From CAWIJJ01 sp963836405 (GTDB lineage: Bacteria > Acidobacteriota > Terriglobia > Bryobacterales > Bryobacteraceae), in the NCBI GenBank assembly GCA_963836405.1, contig CAWIJL010000017.1, positions 124,001-188,000 on the forward strand: DNA of 64,000 nucleotides. The letters run 5' to 3'. Each line of letters begins with the position of its first letter. Position 1 is the first letter of the stretch. Shown in pieces: positions 53,392 through 60,536 of the stretch. Below the pieces are notes generated by a model that searched no databases, was not told the DNA's origin, and was given only the letters and a program-made list of their open reading frames with translations. The translations under genes were made by a program, and so were the position numbers.

Positions 53392-55530
53392 CTACTTGCC
53401 GGCGTGCACTTTCAGCACGTCGTACGCTGCGCCTACTGCGTGGCAAACCTCGCAGCTTTCACCGAATCTTCCATCCGTATTGGCCGCGGCATGGGACGTC
53501 GCCGACTCGCTGAAATGACAGGCCGTGCAAGCCGCAGTGGTTGCAGGTGTCGGATTCAGCATGCCTTGCGGATTCACCACATTATTCTTTCCGACCGGCA
53601 GCGCCGCTTCGGTATTATTCACGTGGCACATGTAGCACTTCGCCGTATCCGCCACCCCGCCGCTCGGAGTCATCGCCGGATACCGCACTTCGTTAAATTC
53701 GTTGTGGCTGCCGCCGTTGCCGACCACCGTATAGGTCAGCCCCGCCCGCCCCAGTTCCTCGCCGGTGTGGATCTTGTGGATCATCAGCGCCATGCTCACC
53801 GATTGCGCCGGAGCGGCCTTGTCCGCCGCCTCCCGCGCGTTCACCCGCACCGCCGAATCGGTCTGGCTCGGGTTATGGCACAGGACGCATTGCTCGATCT
53901 GTGTCCGGTTGGATCCGTGTAACGTCAGCCGCGCGTGGCAGTTGTCGCATTTCGCGATATCCACGATCTTGCGCCGCTGCTCCACCGGCGAGCCGTCCAC
54001 CGAGAACGACAACACACTGTTGTCCGCCCCGTACGTCACGCTCTGCGATCCCGATGGCGCGTCCGGATTCGTAAATACCCGCCGGCCCTCGGCGCCGATC
54101 GAAAAGCTTCCCTTGGCGTCAGCCGGAATCGCTTTCGCGAAGGTATACGTGCACGTGCCGTCGGTTCCGCATTTCGCCGCTGTCAGCGCGTTCTCGGAAA
54201 CGTAGCCGGGAGTGCTTACGCCGGCGAAGGTAGTGTAGCCGTAGTCCGATGTCGGTCCGGCCAGCACCATACTCAGCCTTCCGCCCGTTATGTCGGCGGG
54301 CGTCAGCGGGTTGCCCTTGAAGTCTTTCATCGTGAAGGTGACGGTGGGAGCCTTGCCCGCCACGCCATCTTCCACCTTCGTAACCTTCAGGACAAGACCC
54401 GGATTGGCAGCCGATTCCTGCGGGAACACGTGCGCACCTTTAATGGAGAGGTCGTATTCCTTGTCGCCCTGGGGCAGGTGGCACTGCGTGCACTTGCTGT
54501 CGTCGGTCTGCACCAGGTTGGCGTGATTCTCGCCGGTGGCGAAGTTCACGTTGTCATGGCACGAACCGCAGGCCGCCTGCGACGGATTCTTCATCCACGC
54601 ATCCGCCTGCTTGGCGCCCGCTTCGTGGCAAAACGTGCAGCGCCGCATATCCGAAGGCATTACCACCGTTGAGTAGTCATGCACGGAATTTGCGTTCCCG
54701 ATGATCCTGTACGGAGTCCCCGCTTCCACGCTCGGCAGGCCTTCACCCATGTGAATCTTGTGGATCATGACCTTCATGTCCACGGTATTTCCCGTATCCG
54801 GGTCCGTCGTCTGAGGGGTGTGGCAGGTGATGCAGTTCTCGATGCCTCTCCGAGTCCCGCCGTGCGCCGCCAGTTGGTCGTGGCACTTGTTGCAGGTTGC
54901 GGTTTTAACCACCTCCCGCGGAGCCGGCGTCCCGCCGGCAGGCACGAAATCGATCACTTCCGAATCGCGATCCGTTCCCAGGTCGAACTCGGTCAGGTTG
55001 CGTGACCCGTAGATCGCGATGCGGTGCGTCGCCGTCGGATCGTACGTTCCCGTGGGCGGCACCGCCTTCTTGGCGAACGTGTAAATATATTCGCCCGTCG
55101 CCACTGTCTGCGTTGTCCCGCCGGAATCCCCAGTCGCCTGTACCGCGCTTTTCCCATTGAAGGTACTGACCTGCGACCGCGTCGCGTACGAGACGTACTG
55201 CGCCTGACCCTTGGGAATGTAGGCCACCACGAAACTGAGGGAAATCGTTCCCGGTGTTTCCACTCCATTGCGATCCAGGGGCAGCCCCTTGGGATCCGCG
55301 ATCTTGTACTGCACACTGATGGTGCCGTCCGTCGCGATTTTTGCCGAAACAATGCTGATGTTGAATCCCGGTCGGACGAAGTTCACCGTGGCCGCATCGG
55401 CATAGTAAGCCTTATCATGCACCGTGAACTGGGTTTTCCTGGGCGCGCTCACTAATAACAGCGAACCGGCCACCAGAATCAGGCCCGCTGCATACCGCCC
55501 CACCGCGAAAACCGACGAAGGTATCCGCAT
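53392..55530 (-). CDS. OmcA/MtrC-family decaheme cytochrome (copy 2)
   Basis: A 712-residue paralogue of the next gene: the same signal (VGRYAAGLILVAGSLLLVSAP), then RKTQFTVHDKAYYADA, two pentaheme groups with ten CxxCH motifs (CNKCH, CITCH, CTFCH, CGSCH, CTQCH, CDNCH, CVLCH, CYMCH, CTACH, CEVCH) and matching beta domains. No lipobox is seen. It is the first gene of the conduit operon; the 110-bp gap to copy 1 contains a ribosome site but no clear promoter. Together the two are a tandem duplication that has diverged mostly in the beta domains. Confidence 0.9.
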   Translation of the reverse strand: MRIPSSVFAVGRYAAGLILVAGSLLLVSAPRKTQFTVHDKAYYADAATVNFVRPGFNISIVSAKIATDGTISVQYKIADPKGLPLDRNGVETPGTISLSFVVAYIPKGQAQYVSYATRSQVSTFNGKSAVQATGDSGGTTQTVATGEYIYTFAKKAVPPTGTYDPTATHRIAIYGSRNLTEFDLGTDRDSEVIDFVPAGGTPAPREVVKTATCNKCHDQLAAHGGTRRGIENCITCHTPQTTDPDTGNTVDMKVMIHKIHMGEGLPSVEAGTPYRIIGNANSVHDYSTVVMPSDMRRCTFCHEAGAKQADAWMKNPSQAACGSCHDNVNFATGENHANLVQTDDSKCTQCHLPQGDKEYDLSIKGAHVFPQESAANPGLVLKVTKVEDGVAGKAPTVTFTMKDFKGNPLTPADITGGRLSMVLAGPTSDYGYTTFAGVSTPGYVSENALTAAKCGTDGTCTYTFAKAIPADAKGSFSIGAEGRRVFTNPDAPSGSQSVTYGADNSVLSFSVDGSPVEQRRKIVDIAKCDNCHARLTLHGSNRTQIEQCVLCHNPSQTDSAVRVNAREAADKAAPAQSVSMALMIHKIHTGEELGRAGLTYTVVGNGGSHNEFNEVRYPAMTPSGGVADTAKCYMCHVNNTEAALPVGKNNVVNPQGMLNPTPATTAACTACHFSESATSHAAANTDGRFGESCEVCHAVGAAYDVLKVHAGK

Positions 55531-55705
55531 ACGTAATCTCCAATTAAGCCTTGACTGTTAACCGCCGGCCACCCGGGAGACAACCCGGGCGTGACCACGG
55601 AAAGGATGCAAGAAACTACCGAGCATGTAAGGCAGTGCACACTCCTAGCCAAAGCCCGACTGAAAGTTTCAGATATACAAACCTTTTATTATCTGTGTGT
55701 TGGAA

Positions 55706-55729
55706 AATCCGGCACATCACTGCCGGATT
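55706..55729. repeat. Inverted repeat AATCCGGCA-N6-TGCCGGATT
   Basis: A perfect 9-bp inverted repeat with a 6-nt spacer, upstream of the decaheme operon. It could be an operator or, read as RNA, a stable hairpin ending an upstream transcript. No T-run follows on the minus strand side, so an operator is slightly more likely. Confidence 0.6.
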
Positions 55730-55767
55730 CTGCATCGCGGGAAATGGGTGAAAAACAGAGGCTGGTT

Positions 55768-55818
55768 GGGTCAAATTCCGCGCCCCAGTGCCCCATATTT
55801 AAAAGGAAATTCAGACCC
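55768..55818. repeat. Imperfect inverted repeat, possible small mobile-element remnant
   Basis: GGGTCAAATTCC on the left is matched by GGAAATTCAGACCC on the right (complement GGGTCTGAATTTCC), around a 25-bp core. Ends starting GGGTC with AATTT/AAATT resemble small repetitive hairpin elements that I recall from related genomes; whether it is multicopy in this genome cannot be seen here. Confidence 0.4.
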
Positions 55819-55893
55819 GTCCGAGATTTGCTGTGGCGACTTCGAGGCCCAACAGGTGCGTCACGGCGACGGCACCACAACGACTCTCGGGAT

Positions 55894-55897
55894 TTAG
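55894..55897 (+). repeat. Target-site duplication, left copy (TTAG)
   Basis: TTAG directly abuts the left inverted repeat of the IS element and recurs at 57874-57877 directly after the right one. Confidence 0.7.
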
Positions 55898-55914
55898 CCG
55901 AAGTTCCGCAGTTG
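55898..55914 (+). repeat. IS left inverted repeat
   Basis: Seventeen bases, perfect complement of 57857-57873. Confidence 0.9.
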
Positions 55915-55960
55915 AGCGAATAAAGTCTTTGGTATCAACGGCGGCATGGGCAAGTTTCCA

Positions 55961-57682
55961 CTACATTGCCGCGCGTCCCAGCGCTGTGGGCAGATGCAGG
56001 CCGAGCCGTTGAAGCAGGATCTGCTGATGCTCGGTCGGCAGGCCGATGCACCGCTTGCGAATCTCTGTTCCGGATTTGGTTGGGAGCACCACGTCGACCA
56101 CCGCGATCTCCGACAGCGCCTCGAAGACTCGCCGCGGTTCATCGCCCAGTCCCGCTTGCCGACAACTCGCGGCCAAGGTCTTCCACAGAACATAAGTCAA
56201 AAAGCAGACCAGGATGTGCGCCTGCACGCGGCGCTCTTTCTGATGCCACACCGGGCGGATCGCCAGGTCGGATTTGTGAATGTGAAACGCCGCCTCGGCC
56301 TCGGTCAACTGGATGTAAGCCTGCCACAGATCTTCCGGGCTCCAATCGGTGACGTTACTGCGCAGCAGGTAGCAGCCCTCACTCAACCGGGCCCACTCGC
56401 GCCATGCTTCCACCTTGGACCACCGCAGGCGCGCGAAGCCGTCGGCGTCGGCTTCCACCGTTACATCAAACAGCGCCGCCGCGCGCGTGTTGCGCCCCAG
56501 CATGCGACCCACCCGCGTGGCGATCGTCACCGGCTTCTGCTTCTTCTTCTGGCAACTGGTCTGGATTTTCCGCAGGCCTTCCTCGATGCGTTTCTCGAAA
56601 CGTTCGTGCATGGCCTGCTCTTTGACCCGCCGCTCCGCGCTTCGACACAGAATGAAGACTTCCTTTCCGCCCGGAGCCGGCGCGATGCGCACTTCCAATC
56701 CTTCATGTACCAGCCGCCAGTCCTCGGCCAGCAATTCTCGTTCGAACTTGCGCAGCGAGTTCTTCGCCGTCCCGACGATGTAGCGCCGCCCTCCTTCGCG
56801 CAGGAACTTCATGTTGTCTTCGCCCGCCATTCCGCGATCCATCACCCAGATCCGGTTGGCCCGCCCGTAGAGGCCTTCGATGTGCTCAACGATCTCCTCC
56901 AATGTGGTCGAGTCATGGCGATTGCCGGCGAAGAGTTCATATCCCAGCGGCATGCCGCAGCGGCTCACCACCAGCGCGATGTTGACCTGCTTGCAGTCCG
57001 GGCGATGGTCGCGCGAATAGCCCCGCTGGGCTTGCGGGTTCTTCTCCGCCTGCCCTTCAAAGTACGTGCTGGTCACGTCATACAGCAGCAGATCGTAATC
57101 CAGATCGAACAGCTCCCCGAGCTTTTCCTTGAGATGTTTCTCCAGCGCCGGCTTGTGCGGCAGCAGCGCATCCAGCGCCCGGTACAGGCGATCCTCATTG
57201 ACCTTCTCGGCCGGCACGCTCAATAGATCCACCAGCGCGCTGGATTCGTAAAACCGCTCCGCCAGGTGCAGTTCGCTGGAGGCATCGCACAGCCGCCCGA
57301 GCACCAGCACAATCGCCATCAGGGGCCAAGGTATCTCTTCCCGTCCCTCTGGCAGCGTCTCGGCCAGAAAGCGATCCAGCTGCAGTCGGTGCAGCAACTC
57401 CAGACCCAACCAGGGACCGCCAAACTTCAGGCTGCGTTCGACACGCACGCGATTCACATCGACTTCCATCCATTCGGGCGGATTCTCTTGAAACAAGCTG
57501 CGCTGCTGTGAGGCCGTTTGTTCGGCGCAACGCTTCACTCCCAGGCGCCCCTGTTCGTCCATCGCGCCCAGCCAGGCCACGACGCGTTGTCGCGGTCCGC
57601 GTGCCGTGCGATAGCTCTCCACCAGAGCCCAGTACGCGTGACGCTTGCCATCCTTCTTTCGGTAGCAGCGCCGCACGTACAT
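55961..57682 (-). CDS. IS4/IS1634-type transposase
   Basis: A 573-residue DDE transposase. The catalytic Asp residues lie in LLYDVTSTYFEG (near residue 200) and IWVMDRGMAG (near 285). The glutamate region near the C-terminus is AYIQLTEAEAAFHIHKSDLA, followed by RPVWHQKERRVQAHI, with the R...E spacing of the IS4-type YREK signature. The frame is uninterrupted. The element's left IR is 47 bp from its stop and the right IR about 175 bp from its start, a normal layout. Confidence 0.93.
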   Translation of the reverse strand: MYVRRCYRKKDGKRHAYWALVESYRTARGPRQRVVAWLGAMDEQGRLGVKRCAEQTASQQRSLFQENPPEWMEVDVNRVRVERSLKFGGPWLGLELLHRLQLDRFLAETLPEGREEIPWPLMAIVLVLGRLCDASSELHLAERFYESSALVDLLSVPAEKVNEDRLYRALDALLPHKPALEKHLKEKLGELFDLDYDLLLYDVTSTYFEGQAEKNPQAQRGYSRDHRPDCKQVNIALVVSRCGMPLGYELFAGNRHDSTTLEEIVEHIEGLYGRANRIWVMDRGMAGEDNMKFLREGGRRYIVGTAKNSLRKFERELLAEDWRLVHEGLEVRIAPAPGGKEVFILCRSAERRVKEQAMHERFEKRIEEGLRKIQTSCQKKKQKPVTIATRVGRMLGRNTRAAALFDVTVEADADGFARLRWSKVEAWREWARLSEGCYLLRSNVTDWSPEDLWQAYIQLTEAEAAFHIHKSDLAIRPVWHQKERRVQAHILVCFLTYVLWKTLAASCRQAGLGDEPRRVFEALSEIAVVDVVLPTKSGTEIRKRCIGLPTEHQQILLQRLGLHLPTALGRAAM

Positions 57683-57856
57683 GGCTCCATATTACGGATC
57701 TTCGAGTCCGATTCAAGAGGGTGGGTCGTCACTACATCGGCTTTTGCAAATGACGAGACCGAGCCGCGGCAATCCGGTGTTGGAAACAAACGGCGGCCTT
57801 CATGTTTTCCGGCTTCAACCGCCTTCGAACTGGCTGAAAAAGTCGTCGAGTCGCTA

Positions 57857-57873
57857 CAACTGCGGAACTTCGG
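57857..57873 (-). repeat. IS right inverted repeat
   Basis: Seventeen bases, perfect complement of the left end at 55898-55914; immediately followed by TTAG of the target duplication. Confidence 0.9.
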
Positions 57874-58539
57874 TTAGCGCGAAGGACCGGAAGTCGTCGT
57901 GAGGTTCCGCTCGATGGCGAATTTCACCAGGCCCACCAGGTCGTGCACGTTCAGCTTCCGCATCAATCCGGCGCGGTAGGTGTCCACGGTTTTGGGACTG
58001 ATTTCCAGCAGGTCGGCAATGTCCTTCGCTCGTAAACCATTCACCAGATAGGAGAATACCTCCATCTCGCGGGGACTCAGCGAGCTTAGCGGATCCTCCG
58101 GAATCGGCCGGTCGCCCTTGGTGAACAGCCCCGCGCCGCGCAGCAATGGCGAAACGTAAACCCCGCCGTCCCGAATGAAGTTGATGGCGTCCAGCAGGTG
58201 CCGCGTAGGCCCATCCTTGAGCAGGTATCCGTCGGCGCCGGCGCGCAACGCTTCCAACACGGTCGATTCCTCCCGGCTGATGGAAAGAATCATCAGCTTG
58301 GTGGCAACTCCCCCCACACGAACCCGCCGGATCACCTCGAGCCCCGTCATTCCCGGCATATGCATGTCGAGAATTGCAAACTCGGGCCGCAGCGTGGTGA
58401 TCATTTCCACGGCTGCCGCACCTTCCGAGCACTGCCCCAGGATCTGAAGACCGTTGGCTGCGCATAGTGCCGCTATCCCCTCGCGCACAATCGCGTGGTC
58501 GTCCGCCAAGACGATAGTAGGCGGCTTCTGGTCCTCCAT
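57874..58539 (-). CDS. NarL/FixJ-type response regulator
   Basis: A 221-residue regulator: receiver domain with acidic pair DD at 13-14, phospho-acceptor Asp58 in AILDMHMPGM, the switch Ser/Thr in MILSIS and conserved Lys in YLLKDG; C-terminal LuxR-type HTH (LSPREMEVFSYLVNGLRAKD, then EISPKTVDTYRAGLMRKL). The stop TAA is formed by the TTAG target duplication of the IS element, so the insertion took place right at the 3' end yet kept the protein intact. It follows the kinase gene by 15 bp. Likely target: the cytochrome operon downstream. Confidence 0.93.
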   Translation of the reverse strand: MEDQKPPTIVLADDHAIVREGIAALCAANGLQILGQCSEGAAAVEMITTLRPEFAILDMHMPGMTGLEVIRRVRVGGVATKLMILSISREESTVLEALRAGADGYLLKDGPTRHLLDAINFIRDGGVYVSPLLRGAGLFTKGDRPIPEDPLSSLSPREMEVFSYLVNGLRAKDIADLLEISPKTVDTYRAGLMRKLNVHDLVGLVKFAIERNLTTTSGPSR

Positions 58540-58554
58540 AGTGCTCCTTGTGGC

Positions 58555-59469
58555 TTAAGGTTTTTCCGGAGATAGCGGTACGGAAACCTTTAGTTTAGTG
58601 CCAACCGGGCCGCTTTCCACCAGGAATTTTCCGCCAGACGAAGAGGTCTGTTCCCGGATGGCGCGCAGCCCGATACCCGAGGACACGCTTGGCGGCTCCG
58701 AACGCAGCCGCGAGACGTCGAAGCCGACCCCGTTGTCGGAAATTGTCAGCACCATCTCCTCCCCGTGAATTTCCAGCGCCATCTCGATTTCGGTGGCATG
58801 AGAATGCCGCACCAGGTTGGAAAGCGCCTCCTGCGCGGCGCGGTAAATGAGCACCTTCTGGTCGAGTTCCGGCTCGTTCCCGCCCAGGTCGATGCGCAGC
58901 CGCGCGGCGTACTTCTCCGGAACCCCGCTCAGCGCCCAAAGTTGACGCAGCGCTTGCTCGAGGGTCAGCCGCTGCCATTCGGGCGGGTGCAGGCGGCGCG
59001 AGACGCTTCTCACCTGCTCGAGTGCATCGGAAGCCAGCACGTCGATCCGCTGCAAGGCTTGGGTGGCGGCCGCCGGCGGCTTGTCGAGTTGAGCCCCGGC
59101 CAGTTCGACCTGCAGCCGGATTGCCGCCAAAAGCTGTCCCACACCCGTGTGCAGTTCCAGGCTCACACGCTCGCGCTCCAACTCCAGCATCCGGATCGCC
59201 GCCGCCGGCCCGACTCTTCGGGTTGGATGCACGCGCGCCGAAATGAGCCTCTCCAGCGCCTGGAGCCGGAAATAATTCCGGAGCAGACTCGCCTGGATCG
59301 CCACCAGCGCCGCCAGTTGGTTCCCCACTCTCTCTTCGAGCTGCGCCTGTTTTGCCGTCCTCGGCGGAACACCGCGGGCAAGCAAATCCGCCCCCGCGGC
59401 TCGCTCTCCGGTCGGTCGGGGCAACTCACTCACACGGTCGCCCGACCCGGAATCCGAGCCATAGTTCAA
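58555..59469 (-). CDS. Cytoplasmic sensor histidine kinase (NarX/DegS type, HisKA_3)
   Basis: A 304-residue kinase without a membrane segment. A coiled N-terminal part is followed by the HisKA_3 dimerisation helix with the phosphorylated His near residue 107 (ERERVSLELHTGVGQLLAAI), and an HATPase_c domain with YRAAQEALSNLVRHSHA, ISDNGVGFD and SSGIGLRAIREQ. No recognised sensor domain remains, so the input is unclear. I place the start at TTG 59469, spaced 8 nt from AGGAG; the longer frame to 59583 looks non-coding. It is the cognate partner of the response regulator downstream. Confidence 0.85.
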   Translation of the reverse strand: MNYGSDSGSGDRVSELPRPTGERAAGADLLARGVPPRTAKQAQLEERVGNQLAALVAIQASLLRNYFRLQALERLISARVHPTRRVGPAAAIRMLELERERVSLELHTGVGQLLAAIRLQVELAGAQLDKPPAAATQALQRIDVLASDALEQVRSVSRRLHPPEWQRLTLEQALRQLWALSGVPEKYAARLRIDLGGNEPELDQKVLIYRAAQEALSNLVRHSHATEIEMALEIHGEEMVLTISDNGVGFDVSRLRSEPPSVSSGIGLRAIREQTSSSGGKFLVESGPVGTKLKVSVPLSPEKP

Positions 59470-59613
59470 CCAGAGTTCTCCTACTGTCGAGGTTGTACAT
59501 TCGCAGAATGCCAGGATTCGAGCTTCCGTGCAATGAGGTACGTACTTAGTACCAAATTTACTAAATGAAGTACTTGCATACACTTCCGCTTCGTATTATA
59601 AGGTAAACAAATC
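59470..59613. promoter_or_regulatory. Divergent promoter region of the kinase and the coiled-coil protein
   Basis: An AT-richer 144-bp gap between divergent genes. It contains GGTAC...GTACC (59537-59553), several GTAC repeats, and TTGCAT (59574-59579) with TATTAT (59594-59599) reading plus, at a short 14-bp spacing. The part CGTACTTAG..ACCAAAT resembles the start region of the Crp/Fnr gene (46888-46907). Confidence 0.5.
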
Positions 59614-60081
59614 ATGAAACGGGACATCAGCATTTTCCCTAGACTCGCCCTTTTCCTGGCAGGAGTCGCGGCCGGCGCCCTCACAAACCGCCGCAGAGAA
59701 ACTGCCGGCGATACCGAAGCTCTGGGGCAAATCAGGAAGTCGCTGGATGCCCTGGACTCCCGCGTCGCCGCTAACGAACAGGCGGCGAACCAGAAGTTCG
59801 AGCGCGTCGATGCCCGCCTGGACGAACAGGCCGCCAAAATTGCCGAATTGCCCTCCACCACGCAGATAGTGGCCGCCATGGAACAATTGCTCTCTAAAAC
59901 CATGGCTTCTCTGGATGAACGGCTTACGACCCAGGCCCACTCCATCGATGTCCTGAAGACCACCGTCGGACAGACCGACGGCCTCCTGGAACGGGTCCTG
60001 GAATCGCTCGATTCCCTGCAAAGTTTTTCCGATGCAGCCGATCTTGCCGAAGATCCGCTCCTGCACCGGCCTGCTGTCTAA
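59614..60081 (+). CDS. Membrane-anchored coiled-coil protein of unknown function
   Basis: A 155-residue protein. A short hydrophobic segment (FPRLALFLAGVAAGALT, residues 8-24) anchors it, and the rest forms heptad-rich helices (LDSRVAANEQAANQKFERVD, EQLLSKTMASLDERLTTQ). No catalytic motif. It resembles small structural coiled-coil proteins. The following mini-gene at 60201 may be co-transcribed. Function unknown. Confidence 0.7.
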   Translation: MKRDISIFPRLALFLAGVAAGALTNRRRETAGDTEALGQIRKSLDALDSRVAANEQAANQKFERVDARLDEQAAKIAELPSTTQIVAAMEQLLSKTMASLDERLTTQAHSIDVLKTTVGQTDGLLERVLESLDSLQSFSDAADLAEDPLLHRPAV

Positions 60082-60200
60082 CGCCGGTCCCCTGGTTGGT
60101 TCCGGCTTTTTCTGTTGGAGGTGTTTCCTGATTCGGCCTCAGCAAATCCCGATTTGATCCGCCAGCCAAAGATACTATCCTGCGTGAAAAGGCGACCCCC

Positions 60201-60401
60201 ATGGATCTTTCGAGAGTGCTTTACGAGTTGCGCCGCGAGTTGGAAAACCTGGATGCTGCGATCCGAAGCCTCGAACGCTTGCAGCAGACCGGAAAGCGTC
60301 GCGGGCGGCCCCCCCGCTGGCTCGCGGATTTGAAGGGGCCCGACGATGAAGATTCCTCCGCGACTCGTGCCACGCGCACTTCACCTCCCCGAAAGGCATA
60401 G
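60201..60401 (+). CDS. Small protein with an AT-hook-like motif
   Basis: Sixty-six residues. The N-terminus is a helix (MDLSRVLYELRRELENLDAA, then IRSLERLQQ), followed by KRRGRPPRWLADL: the core RGRPP is a textbook AT-hook that binds the minor groove of AT-rich DNA. The C-terminal ~20 residues are Thr/Pro/Arg-rich. Similar peptides are frequent in Acidobacteriota as far as I recall. Probably a nucleoid-associated peptide; no experimental role is known to me. Confidence 0.75.
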   Translation: MDLSRVLYELRRELENLDAAIRSLERLQQTGKRRGRPPRWLADLKGPDDEDSSATRATRTSPPRKA

Positions 60402-60424
60402 CTCGCAAGTTCGAGGTAGCCGTT

Positions 60425-60480
60425 TTAGAAAGGAATGTCGTCGTCAGTGGTGTCCGTGCCGGGCAATCGTCTCGTTATGC
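60425..60480 (-). pseudogene. Remnant of an ssb C-terminal tail
   Basis: On the minus strand the sequence before TAA 60425-60427 reads RLPGTDTTDDDIPF, the acidic DDDIPF-type tail that SSB proteins use to recruit partners. No OB-fold is present upstream; instead the decayed nucleotidyltransferase-like gene abuts. It therefore appears to be the end of a second ssb gene after a deletion. Confidence 0.65.
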
Positions 60481-60536
60481 AGGTGACTTTTCGAAGCTTT
60501 GCATCGGTTTTTGGCAACATTGCCGGTGCCGGCATC

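Larger units (their letters stand above)
55531..55897. promoter_or_regulatory. Upstream region of the electron-conduit operon
   Basis: About 370 bp without a gene, between the first decaheme gene and the IS element. It holds several inverted repeats: CTGAAA-G-TTTCAG (55660-55672), AATCCGGCA-N6-TGCCGGATT (55706-55729), and a longer imperfect GGGTC...GACCC pair (55768-55818). The operon promoter and any operator should lie here. I see no unambiguous -35/-10 pair. Confidence 0.6.
55898..57873 (-). mobile_element. Insertion sequence of the IS4/IS1634 superfamily
   Basis: A 1,976-bp element bounded by perfect 17-bp inverted repeats: CCGAAGTTCCGCAGTTG (55898-55914) and its complement (57857-57873). 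TTAG flanks both ends as a 4-bp target duplication. It carries one transposase gene on the minus strand. The right end lies exactly at the stop codon of the NarL-type regulator gene. Both ends and the transposase frame are intact, so it may be active. IS1634 members usually duplicate 5-6 bp, so family placement is tentative. Confidence 0.88.

Noticed and set aside
50157..53513. Very long plus-strand open frame (over 1,100 codons) opposite the decaheme cytochromes
   Set aside because: Composition is an Arg/His/Val-rich mirror of the cytochrome genes, which carry signal peptides, ten heme motifs each and overlapping starts. In GC-rich DNA the antisense frame often stays open.
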